From positions 1 to 32,829 of the forward strand of contig JAISYG010000064.1 of assembly GCA_031270075.1 (NCBI GenBank): a stretch of DNA of 32,829 nt, written 5' to 3'. Positions 26,894 to 32,829 of the stretch are shown here, one piece after another (within the stretch, counting starts at the first letter, position 1; every line of letters begins with the position of its first letter). The position numbers and the translations under genes are program-made. Below the pieces are notes generated by a model. The model was not told where the DNA came from, searched no databases, and saw only the letters and a program-made list of their open reading frames with translations. The DNA comes from Dysgonamonadaceae bacterium. Lineage in GTDB: Bacteria; Bacteroidota; Bacteroidia; Bacteroidales; Azobacteroidaceae.

Positions 26894-26941
26894 CCGCAGG
26901 TCGATGACCTGCGGTTATGAAAATTACGTCCTTTCAGGACG
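26894..26941. repeat. REP-like double hairpin, copy A
   Basis: Two adjacent perfect palindromes: CCGCAGGTC GAT GACCTGCGG (26894-26914) and CGTCCT TTC AGGACG (26927-26941). They lie in the 234-bp gap between the esterase start and the XRE regulator stop. The first hairpin and its left flank (CTTCCCTG) recur at 28118-28138. No gene is seen in the gap; reading frames across it are interrupted or have no family features. Confidence 0.75.
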
Positions 26942-27041
26942 GCGTGATATGGACAGGTGTGTAACAGGAGTGATTGAAATCGTTTGGTGTGTATACTTTG
27001 TGCGGTATAATAGCACCTCAAAAAAAGATTTAGCCAATATT

Positions 27042-27437
27042 TTAATGATTAGGAGTAGTGAGAATGAAATTCAATACTTCCATAAGTTTGTTGGCATTCT
27101 TTTCTTCTATCTCTTTTATCACTTTTTGTCCCTTGATAATATCCGATAGGAGAAGGATAATTTCTTCCGTATCGCTGTATTTTCTATCATGTACCTGAAA
27201 AACGGGATCTTCTGTGGGTTCCTTCGATTCTTGAGGATAAATTTTATCGAATAAAACTTTGATGTTCATATTCAAGAATTGAGCGATTTGATCCAATCGT
27301 TCCATACTAATTTTATTGTTACCAATTAAACGATTGATACCATTTTCGTGAATGTTCAAAAAAACAGCTAATTCACGTTTTGTTTTCCCGTTTTCCTTCA
27401 ATAAACGAGAAATAATATTCTTCTGAAAGTCGGACAT
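27042..27437 (-). CDS. XRE-family helix-turn-helix regulator
   Basis: 131-residue DNA-binding protein. The N-terminal half is a Cro/C1-type HTH: IISRLLKENGKTKRELAVFLNIHENGINRLIGNNKISMERLDQIAQFLNM. The C-terminal half (DRKYSDTEEIILLLSDIIKGQKVIKEIEEKNANKLMEVLNFIL) looks like a helical dimerisation tail with no recognisable domain. Base composition is AT-rich compared with the metabolic genes around it. It is transcribed away from a 75-aa gene across a 212-bp region with a strong palindrome, which it may bind. Two copies of a REP-like hairpin flank this gene pair. Confidence 0.85.
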   Translation of the reverse strand: MSDFQKNIISRLLKENGKTKRELAVFLNIHENGINRLIGNNKISMERLDQIAQFLNMNIKVLFDKIYPQESKEPTEDPVFQVHDRKYSDTEEIILLLSDIIKGQKVIKEIEEKNANKLMEVLNFILTTPNH

Positions 27438-27568
27438 ATAAAAATATTTTAAGAATTAAATAAAATTTGTTTCCATTTCTTGCATATAGCCCAAAAATGT
27501 TGTACATTTGTGCATGATTTGTTGATTTATTATCAATTAAATGCAATACTTTAGCAAATGTTTTGCAT

Positions 27569-27584
27569 TAACTTTGCAAAGTTA
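27569..27584. promoter_or_regulatory. 16-bp palindrome made of two opposed -7 boxes
   Basis: TAACTTTGCAAAGTTA is a perfect palindrome and reads TAACTTTG on both strands. It lies 66 bp before the 75-aa gene (+) and 131 bp before the XRE gene (-). It can be a -7 box in either direction and also an operator for a symmetric regulator. A second plus-strand -7-like box, TACATTTG, is at 27503-27510. No clear -33 was found for either. Confidence 0.5.
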
Positions 27585-27649
27585 TTTTCATTTACGCGAA
27601 CAAATTTAGGTAGATTTATTGGAATAAACAACTAAAATTCTTACAATTT

Positions 27650-27877
27650 ATGGATGAATTGGAATCTATAAAAAAACGACGTGCTACAGAGCACCAGCAA
27701 GGGGATGTGCGAAAGGCCTGTGAACGGGCGGGCGTTTCATCTACTATTTTTCAGTCGGCTTTGCGCAAGACGAAAATCGATGATTTGACGGATAAAGAAA
27801 TGAAAGTTCTATTGGCTTTTCGAGAGGTTTTGGATGAACGGATCGCTGAAAAAGAAATGTTGAGAAAATTACTCTGA
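27650..27877 (+). CDS. 75-aa protein of unknown function, possibly DNA-binding
   Basis: Not recognised. A charged, wholly helical-looking protein: DELESIKKRRATEHQQGDVRKACERAGVSSTIFQSALRK resembles a helix-turn-helix in which RKACERAGVSSTIFQSALR would be the turn and recognition helix, similar to small excisionase or Fis-like activators. The second half (LTDKEMKVLLAFREVLDERIAEKEMLRKLL) is an amphipathic helix with heptad-like Leu spacing, suited to dimerisation. It is divergent from the XRE regulator, so the two may form a small regulatory switch. The coding call rests on an open frame with good amphipathic pattern and a promoter-like palindrome upstream. Confidence 0.6.
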   Translation: MDELESIKKRRATEHQQGDVRKACERAGVSSTIFQSALRKTKIDDLTDKEMKVLLAFREVLDERIAEKEMLRKLL

Positions 27878-28117
27878 ATTGGAAGAAACAGTCGTATATT
27901 CCTTCTATCCATTTTGCAAGACATTTTTATGGTTAATTCTTTTTTTTTGCAATTTTTTTCGACCGCATGTAGTTGTATCAGAAAAAAGCGGACATTTGCA
28001 AAAGATTACACATTTCGTATCTGAATGAAATTTTAGACTAATGGAAAGGATTAAAAAACTTCCGCATAACTACCTGGATAAGTACCTCGCTCGGCGTAGG
28101 CTCTGCTTGCTTCCCTA

Positions 28118-28138
28118 CCGCAGGTCAGCGACCTGCGG
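28118..28138. repeat. REP-like hairpin, copy B
   Basis: CCGCAGGTC AGC GACCTGCGG: same 9-bp arms as the first hairpin of copy A (26894-26914), with a different 3-nt loop and a matching left flank (CTTCCCTA). Such scattered palindromes in gaps are typical of REP elements mobilised by RAYT transposases; none is encoded in the window. Confidence 0.75.
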
Positions 28139-28193
28139 AGGCTTGGAAAAAATAAGATGATTGTATAAATGCGTATAATTGATAAATTTCATG

Positions 28194-28201
28194 TATATTT
28201 G
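28194..28201 (+). promoter_or_regulatory. -7 element of the aminopeptidase promoter
   Basis: TATATTTG fits TAnnTTTG, 23 bp before the ATG at 28225. The -33 region is not convincing. Confidence 0.5.
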
Positions 28202-28224
28202 TACATTCATTTCATCTGATTAGT

Positions 28225-30006
28225 ATGCACAGAATACCATTGGAGTTATTACTTTCAGCCATGCAAGAAGCGAATGTTCAAGCATGTATTATTCCAACTA
28301 CCGATCCGCACATAGGCGAATACACGCCCGACCATTGGAAAACCCGTCAATGGATTTCCGGATTCACCGGTTCGGCAGGCACAGTAGTTGTTACACCCGA
28401 TAAAGCGGGTTTGTGGACAGATTCCCGCTATTTTTTACAAGCGGAAGAACAATTGCAAGAAAGCGGTATTACCTTATTTAGAACCGGTTTACCGGAAACG
28501 CCTTCGCCGGAAGAATGGCTAAAAGGCGAATTGAAGACCGGCGATACGATTGGCGTGGAAGGCACGGTTTATACCGCTTCCGAAGCCATTGCCCTTATTG
28601 ACTATTTCAAAAAATGCGATATCCGGGTGAATACCCATTTTGCACCTTATGATACGATTTGGAAAGATCGTCCGTCGATTCCTCTGAATCAAACCTTTAT
28701 TCTTCCCGAACGATTCTCCGGCGAAAGGGCGCAAAGTAAAATCAATCGACTCTTGGAAGAGATACGGCAAAAAGACTGCGATTGTACGCTGTTGGCCTCT
28801 TTAGATGCCATTGCATGGCTATTGAATCTACGAGGCAACGATATCGAATACAATCCGGTAACCATCTGCTACGCATTTGTTTCCGAACAAGAAACGGTGC
28901 TTTTTATTCACCCTGAAAAATTAACGCCGGAAGTAAACGCTTATTTACAGTCGGAAGGAGTGGTTGTAGCCGAATACGCAAAAACCGGCGATTATATCCG
29001 AAAATTAAAAGCCCGACGGATACTGGTTACGCCGGGAAAAATCAATTATACATTCTATAATGCTATTCCGAAAAGCTGTACCTTGCATGAAGTAACCATC
29101 CATCCGGTCGATGAAATGAAATCCATTAAAAATGAAACGGAAATAGCCGGTATCCGCCGGGCCATGCAACGCGATGGAGTGGCTTTAGTGAAATTCCTGT
29201 ATTGGCTGGATACGCAATTAAAAGCCAAGCAATCCGTTACCGAATTGGATGTAAGCAATCGCCTGAAAGCTTTCCGGAGTGAACAAGAATATTTTTTCAG
29301 TGAAAGTTTTGAAACCATAGCCGGCTACGGTCCGCATGGCGCTATCGTACACTATGCCGCTACCGAAGCGAGTAATGCGACCCTTCGTCCCGAGGGCATT
29401 TTGCTGATAGACTCCGGCGCCCAATATTTGGATGGCACCACCGATATTACCCGCACCGTGGCCGTTGGTACCGTAAACAATGCAATGAAACGAGATTTCA
29501 CCCGTCTGCTGAAAGGAAATATCTGTCTGTCAATGGCGAAATTTCCCAAAGGCACTGTTGGTATGCAATTGGATGTTCTGGCACGCCAATTTATCTGGCA
29601 AGAAGGACAAAATTACCTGCATGGCACGGGGCATGGCGTCGGATGTTTCCTGAATGTGCATGAAGGTCCTCAAAGCATCCGCATGAATTACCATCCGGCG
29701 CCTTTGAAACCGGGTATGATTACTTCCAACGAACCGGGCCTTTACCGGGCAGGCGAGTACGGCATCCGCATCGAAAACCTGTTACTCACCGTTCCCTCTA
29801 CCCCCTCGGAAGGGGGCGAATTTTATCAATTTGAAACACTCACTCTTTGTCCGATAGATACACAACTGATCGAGTGGTCGCTCCTGAATGAACAGGAAAT
29901 CCGATGGTTGGACGAATATCACCAAAAAGTTTTTCAATTACTCAGTCCTTATTTGTCCATAGAAGAAACGAATTGGTTGAAAAGCAAAATCTCCCGAACC
30001 ATTTGA
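28225..30006 (+). CDS. pepP: Aminopeptidase P family (Xaa-Pro) metallopeptidase, long form
   Basis: 593-residue cytosolic peptidase (M24B) that removes an N-terminal residue before proline. It has two creatinase-like N-terminal domains and a pita-bread catalytic domain. All five metal ligands can be placed: Asp396 (LLIDSGA), Asp407 (TTDITR), His470 (HGTGHGVG), Glu503 (SNEPGLY) and Glu517 (GIRIEN). Length and order match the long XPNPEP1-like form found in Bacteroidetes, not the 440-residue E. coli PepP. A GC-rich perfect palindrome at 29801-29816 encodes part of a surface loop (VPSTPSEGGEF) after the last ligand. No signal peptide; no operon partner. Confidence 0.93.
   Translation: MHRIPLELLLSAMQEANVQACIIPTTDPHIGEYTPDHWKTRQWISGFTGSAGTVVVTPDKAGLWTDSRYFLQAEEQLQESGITLFRTGLPETPSPEEWLKGELKTGDTIGVEGTVYTASEAIALIDYFKKCDIRVNTHFAPYDTIWKDRPSIPLNQTFILPERFSGERAQSKINRLLEEIRQKDCDCTLLASLDAIAWLLNLRGNDIEYNPVTICYAFVSEQETVLFIHPEKLTPEVNAYLQSEGVVVAEYAKTGDYIRKLKARRILVTPGKINYTFYNAIPKSCTLHEVTIHPVDEMKSIKNETEIAGIRRAMQRDGVALVKFLYWLDTQLKAKQSVTELDVSNRLKAFRSEQEYFFSESFETIAGYGPHGAIVHYAATEASNATLRPEGILLIDSGAQYLDGTTDITRTVAVGTVNNAMKRDFTRLLKGNICLSMAKFPKGTVGMQLDVLARQFIWQEGQNYLHGTGHGVGCFLNVHEGPQSIRMNYHPAPLKPGMITSNEPGLYRAGEYGIRIENLLLTVPSTPSEGGEFYQFETLTLCPIDTQLIEWSLLNEQEIRWLDEYHQKVFQLLSPYLSIEETNWLKSKISRTI
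29801..29816. repeat. Palindrome inside the aminopeptidase coding sequence
   Basis: CCCCCT CGGA AGGGGG, a perfect 6-bp stem with a 4-nt loop, in frame and without a stop. In shape it resembles the intergenic palindromes of this window, especially CCTCTCC TTG GGAGAGG at 32741-32757. Confidence 0.55.
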
Positions 30007-30054
30007 CGCTGCACAGCGCAAAGGCATCCTTCTCGTAGGCCACCCGGAAAACAC

Positions 30055-30070
30055 CCGCCTTTAAGGGCGG
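30055..30070. terminator. Hairpin between convergent aminopeptidase and surface lipoprotein genes
   Basis: CCGCC TTTAAG GGCGG, 49 bp after the aminopeptidase stop and 23 bp from the lipoprotein stop on the other strand. There is no T-run next to it, followed instead by an AT-rich palindromic stretch (30079-30096), so terminator function is only plausible. Confidence 0.45.
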
Positions 30071-30092
30071 CAGGAAATAAATAAATTTAAAT

Positions 30093-32036
30093 TTATTCTG
30101 CAATGCAGCGCACCGAGCGCCCGTACGCGCGCACGTGGTTGAGGAACGCCATCACGACGGTGGAGGAGTAGGTCATGCCGCACGCGCCGTAGCCTTGAAC
30201 CGTACTACTCCAGTAGAAGCCGTTCACACCCGTACTTTCCACAGTACCATTACCGGTGCGGTAGCCCGCGGCAGGCAGGAACATCAGGGGGGTATGAGTG
30301 GCGATAGTGAGGTCAACGGTAGGGGCAAAAGTCGTGTTGTAAACAGAAGTAGGGTTACTGTTAGATGTTATATCAGCCTTCCTATATATAGCGTAACCGT
30401 TCATCTTAGATGAAGTGAAAGATGTGGAAGCCTTTTTATCAGATACACGAACCCAAACAAGTTTCTTGTTATTCAAAGGAACATACCACGTAGCACCGCT
30501 ATAAGCCGTATTATCCCCGTTATCCGTGGCATTGAAGGTGTCGTTATAGGATCCAGAATTACCATTCTCGTTCATGATCAAAGCACATTCATGCTGGGTA
30601 GGAACACGGTAACCGCTCGGGCAGGGATTGTTAGTACCCGCGGATATGGAAGTGGTCTGGCCGGCCACTCCCGCGCCGTTGCCCCAGAGTTTAGAACCGT
30701 CCACATCGTTCGAAAGCCACCAACCTTTAGTGTGGGAATCCCCTAAAACAAACTGCTGGGAAGTGGAAGTTGGATTGTACGTAGAGGTAGTATATAGGGT
30801 GGTGGTAAAAGAACCCGGTACATCGGCCATCGGGTCACGCAAGGCATGGTAAACATCCTTCCTACCCCATTGGAACAGACCGCCATACACCCGGATATTC
30901 TTGTCATCGGTGTGCGGATACGCCATCTGTTGTTTAGGCGTCATGTCCGGATCGGCGCCGAGGTTGTAGGTGAGGAAAGTGAGCGATGGCTTGCTGCTAT
31001 AAGGAGTGTTGGGATCGCTGATCGGTATCTCCGCCTGGTAAACGGAACCCGTTTTGCCGGCATAAGAGTAATAGTCGCCCTTGCTCGCCTCCACACGTAT
31101 GGTCAGCGTGTATTTGTAACCCGACAGCAAGGCAGAGTTGAACGTCACCACGGGATTTGTCAACGTCTTGGGGCCCGACAGGGCAGCCACCGTCAGATTG
31201 CCGGAAAAGGTCAGCGTGACAGAGGCGGCGCTGCCCGTGAACACGTAGCGGGAAGAACCCGTCACCGTTTGGGAACCGACGCTCGCACCCAACGACAAAG
31301 TCTGCACCGAAGTTGCCGTTGCGGCGGGAGCGCCGTCTGTCAGCAGGGTCAGCTGGCCCTGGTATCCGGGTGTTAGTGTAGCCGAAGCCGGCACTACAGT
31401 GATGTTGTCGCCCGTCAGTGAGGCGTCCGCAGTCACAGTCACTTTCGGAAACCGATGCTTGAATGTAATACCCACCGTCGGCGAGGGTGATCCGGAGGCT
31501 ATCGTAACAGTATTACTATTCACCCAGTGCAACAGGTCGTACGACGGGTCGACCGTGATGGTCGTAGCCGGCGAACCGACAACGGGCGGGGCGGTTGCCG
31601 TGTTGTAAGAGATGGCAACCAGCTTGTAGGGTGTGTCCTGTTCCAGTCCCATGATGCTGCCCTCGTCGCCCGCCGTGAACACGTCTTCCGTCACGAAACT
31701 GTCGTCCGAGGCCTTGTAAACGATGATGCGGTATTTTTTGCCGGGGTCCATGTCTGTGGTAGTAGGAGCGCGCGTCACGGAAGCAGGGTCAATCGAAAGG
31801 GTGAATTCCACGGCTGTGCCGTCGTCGGCAGTCAGCACCACCGTTTCGGGTTCGAGGGCGGCGCGCGTCAGCGATTCCTCGCCCCCGGTGGAAATCCCCG
31901 CGACGCTGATGCGAAGTGAAGCCTTGCCGGAAGCGGAAACGCCACCTTCGTCCTCCGAGCAGGAGGAGAAAGAAAATACTACCGCCGTTAGAAAAGCGGC
32001 AAAAACAAATGATAATGATTGAGTACTCATATCCAT
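30093..32036 (-). CDS. Surface lipoprotein, fimbrillin-like N-terminus and FISUMP-type C-terminus
   Basis: 647-residue predicted outer-membrane lipoprotein: signal plus lipobox (VVFSFSSC) followed by an acidic tether (SEDEGG), which fits surface export in Bacteroidetes. Residues about 40-340 are Thr/Ser/Val-rich beta repeats resembling fimbrillin-family domains (SLRISVAGIS, YKLVAISYNTATAPP, VGITFKHRFPKVTV, ALLSGYKYTLTIRVEA). The C-terminal part is the FISUMP-like module: LTYNLGAD, LFQWGRKDVYHALRDP, NPCPSGYRVPTQHECALI, GFYWSSTVQGYG and the terminal AYGRSVRCIAE. The role is probably adhesin or fimbrial tip/shaft-like; binding partner unknown. It is more GC-rich than most neighbours. Two starts 6 bp apart (32036 and 32030) are possible. 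It follows an 84-aa gene. Confidence 0.78.
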   Translation of the reverse strand: MDMSTQSLSFVFAAFLTAVVFSFSSCSEDEGGVSASGKASLRISVAGISTGGEESLTRAALEPETVVLTADDGTAVEFTLSIDPASVTRAPTTTDMDPGKKYRIIVYKASDDSFVTEDVFTAGDEGSIMGLEQDTPYKLVAISYNTATAPPVVGSPATTITVDPSYDLLHWVNSNTVTIASGSPSPTVGITFKHRFPKVTVTADASLTGDNITVVPASATLTPGYQGQLTLLTDGAPAATATSVQTLSLGASVGSQTVTGSSRYVFTGSAASVTLTFSGNLTVAALSGPKTLTNPVVTFNSALLSGYKYTLTIRVEASKGDYYSYAGKTGSVYQAEIPISDPNTPYSSKPSLTFLTYNLGADPDMTPKQQMAYPHTDDKNIRVYGGLFQWGRKDVYHALRDPMADVPGSFTTTLYTTSTYNPTSTSQQFVLGDSHTKGWWLSNDVDGSKLWGNGAGVAGQTTSISAGTNNPCPSGYRVPTQHECALIMNENGNSGSYNDTFNATDNGDNTAYSGATWYVPLNNKKLVWVRVSDKKASTSFTSSKMNGYAIYRKADITSNSNPTSVYNTTFAPTVDLTIATHTPLMFLPAAGYRTGNGTVESTGVNGFYWSSTVQGYGACGMTYSSTVVMAFLNHVRAYGRSVRCIAE

Positions 32037-32101
32037 TTACTGTTTAATGATGATAAAATTCTTTTTTTAAGTCATTAGCTGTTAGCTATAAGCGATTCCT
32101 G

Positions 32102-32356
32102 TCATAGCCCTAAAATCTGTACGTCGAGGGTACCGCCCTCTACCTCGTCCTCAATCACAGGAGAGGAGGGAACCGGAGTGGAAGCCGGCACACAGAACGG
32201 CTCGATGTCCACATCGGTTGTCGTGAAAGAGGGAGCCACATAGGGCAGTTTCGATTCATGCTTCCCGACAGGCGCAACACCTGCACCGGACATGCCGGAG
32301 AGCGTTACGCTTTTCTGAGGGAGGGCCTCCGTATTCTTTTTTTGTAAATGGGCCAT
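32102..32356 (-). CDS. Small protein upstream of the surface lipoprotein, unknown function
   Basis: 84 residues, not recognised as a named family. There is no signal peptide or membrane segment. The N-terminus is basic (MAHLQKKNTEALPQKS), then a Gly/Ser stretch (LSGMSGAGVAPVG), then KLPYVAPSFTTTDVDIEPFC and an acidic, Pro-rich end (STPVPSSPVIEDEVEGGTLDVQILGL). Short proteins with a YxxPxxxxxxIE-type core are often seen upstream of FISUMP or fimbrillin-like lipoproteins in Bacteroidales, but their role is unknown. The 65-bp gap to the lipoprotein suggests co-transcription. The single Cys in the middle is notable. Coding status rests on frame, codon pattern and context. Confidence 0.6.
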   Translation of the reverse strand: MAHLQKKNTEALPQKSVTLSGMSGAGVAPVGKHESKLPYVAPSFTTTDVDIEPFCVPASTPVPSSPVIEDEVEGGTLDVQILGL

Positions 32357-32423
32357 CTTTATTCAAAAATTATATTAGACATTCATTCAATCATTCAAAA
32401 GCATTTTCATTGTAAAGAGGTAT

Positions 32424-32457
32424 CTGGTAGGGGTCGAACTTTTTCGACCCGCACCAG
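32424..32457. repeat. Hairpin with perfect 8-bp inner stem
   Basis: GGGTCGAA CTTT TTCGACCC (32431-32450) is a perfect stem-loop, extended by an outer CTGGT/ACCAG stem (32424-32428 and 32453-32457). It looks like a degenerate longer palindrome. It lies 68 bp upstream of the 84-aa start. Confidence 0.65.
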
Positions 32458-32470
32458 CGGAGTGTTTGAA

Positions 32471-32490
32471 CCGCAAAGGGCCGCAAAGGG
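32471..32490. repeat. Tandem 10-bp direct repeat
   Basis: CCGCAAAGGG occurs twice without a gap (32471-32480 and 32481-32490), followed by a partial third unit. Confidence 0.7.
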
Positions 32491-32519
32491 ACAAAGAAAA
32501 ATTCGCAGCATTTGCGTCC

Positions 32520-32713
32520 TTTTGTCCCGTTAGGGACAATCGGTCGGTAGAAAAAACACAAGCAAGAATCTTCTTTACCGTCCCGTCAGGGACGGAATGT
32601 GTTTGCATAAACAGGCTTTTTTCTACCCACATTCCGTCCCATCCGGGACGGTGGGGGAGGTGGTGCAGGGTATTGTTATTTTCTACCGAACGATTGTCCC
32701 TGACGGGACAAAA
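32520..32713. repeat. Nested inverted-repeat array of four hairpins (REP/MITE-like)
   Basis: The outer arms 32520-32554 and 32679-32713 are 35-bp inverted repeats with two mismatches; the inner arms 32577-32601 and 32628-32652 are 25-bp inverted repeats with a few mismatches. Each arm contains its own hairpin: TGTCCC/GGGACA (32523-32538), CGTCCC/GGGACG (32579-32594), CGTCCC/GGGACG (32635-32650) and TGTCCC/GGGACA (32695-32710). Hairpin centres are 56, 56 and 60 bp apart. Units 1 and 2 point one way, 3 and 4 the other. A GGTAGAAAA tail follows units 1, 3 and 4 in unit orientation. Confidence 0.8.
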
Positions 32714-32740
32714 AGCAGACAACTGCACCGCCCCCACTCC

Positions 32741-32757
32741 CCTCTCCTTGGGAGAGG
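32741..32757. repeat. GC-rich hairpin of a second palindrome family
   Basis: CCTCTCC TTG GGAGAGG is a perfect 7-bp stem with a 3-nt loop, in a longer GC-rich stretch (cccccactcc before, agccgggggtgagg after) of a type widely repeated in Bacteroidetes gaps. Confidence 0.65.
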
Positions 32758-32829
32758 AGCCGGGGGTGAGGTAACTGTACACTTTCATCTTATTTATCCT
32801 TGTGTAAAACATACTTATTAATGATTAAT

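Larger units (their letters stand above)
27878..28224. other. Intergenic region with REP-like hairpin
   Basis: 347 bp between the 75-aa gene and the aminopeptidase. It is AT-rich on the left, with a T-run near 27941-27949 and a run TTTTTTT at 27953-27959 that may end transcription of the 75-aa gene. It holds REP-like hairpin copy B and the aminopeptidase -7 box. A 39-codon frame starting at 28041 runs through the hairpin and was not accepted as a gene. No RNA gene was recognised. Confidence 0.5.
32357..32829. other. Gene-poor region packed with palindromes
   Basis: 473 bp to the window edge with no convincing gene. It contains a 34-nt hairpin (32424-32457), a tandem 10-mer, a nested array of four GTCCC/GGGAC hairpins and a CCTCTCC/GGAGAGG hairpin. 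Open frames on both strands here consist of translated repeats (for example LTPGSSPKERGV) and are not proposed as genes. The promoter of the 84-aa gene should be near 32360-32400; only an imperfect -7 (TAATTTTTG on the minus strand) is seen. Confidence 0.6.

Noticed and set aside
26814..27149. 111-codon plus-strand frame between esterase and XRE gene
   Set aside because: It crosses the double hairpin of copy A and overlaps the XRE gene antisense; no domain features.
28041..28160. 39-codon frame (MERIKKLPHNYLDKYLARR...) before the aminopeptidase
   Set aside because: Its second half is translated REP-like hairpin and a similar peptide arises from hairpin copy A; no support beyond an ATG, although the first half could be a gene remnant.
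32520..32713. CRISPR array suggested by repeats at nearly constant spacing
   Set aside because: The repeats alternate in orientation and pair as nested inverted arms, the conserved core is only a 16-nt hairpin with varying ends, there are just four units, and no cas genes are nearby.
32387..32812. Open frames on both strands through the right-edge repeats
   Set aside because: The translations are made of palindromic repeat sequence read in several frames, with no promoter or domain.

Overview
The window looks like a chromosome segment of a Bacteroidales bacterium. The evidence is repeated Bacteroidetes-type promoters (TTTG, then 19-20 bp, then TAnnTTTG), weak Shine-Dalgarno sites, SPII lipoproteins, a fimbrillin/FISUMP-type surface lipoprotein, a glycine-lipid acyltransferase pair and a GT3 glycogen synthase. 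The genus cannot be fixed from the sequence. No rRNA, tRNA, insertion sequence, prophage or CRISPR array was seen.

Layout. 1-2.6 kb (+): the 3' end of a CE1-type esterase and a GH3 beta-glucosidase lipoprotein, broken by one in-frame TGA directly after the catalytic Asp. 2.6-3.3 kb (-): a two-gene toxin-antitoxin-like module with a clear promoter. 3.4-10.6 kb (-): a TetR regulator, TolC-type channel, membrane-fusion protein, RND pump and an OMPLA-type phospholipase A, apparently one transcription direction. Three copies of one palindromic operator lie in the regulator and pump promoter regions. 10.7-11.8 kb (+): a NahK-like sugar kinase, which overlaps tail-to-tail with an EamA transporter. 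11.8-14.6 kb (-): the EamA transporter follows a PlsC-like plus GNAT-like acyltransferase pair resembling GlsA/GlsB of glycine-lipid synthesis.

14.8-21.0 kb (+): NigD-like lipoprotein, Yip1-family membrane protein, SmpB, a DpnM-like DNA adenine methylase and cobalamin-dependent MetH, closely spaced. The methylase looks inserted between smpB and metH. 21.1-25.3 kb (-): GT3 glycogen synthase and alpha-glucan phosphorylase, a glycogen synthesis and breakdown pair. It is divergent, across an almost mirror-symmetric promoter, from a small acyltransferase (+). 26.0-26.8 kb (-): a second CE1-type esterase. 27.0-27.9 kb: an XRE regulator and a 75-aa protein, divergent across a 16-bp palindrome built of two opposed -7 boxes. 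28.2-30.0 kb (+): an aminopeptidase P family enzyme. 30.1-32.4 kb (-): a small 84-aa protein followed by a 647-aa surface lipoprotein.

Several intergenic gaps hold REP-like palindromes: 2.64 kb, 26.9 kb, 28.1 kb, and a dense cluster at 32.42-32.76 kb with four GTCCC/GGGAC hairpins spaced 56, 56 and 60 bp apart. One similar palindrome lies in frame inside the aminopeptidase gene. The strongest leads are the broken GH3, the TetR operator set with its phospholipase-tailed pump operon, the hairpin cluster and the two mirror-symmetric promoters.
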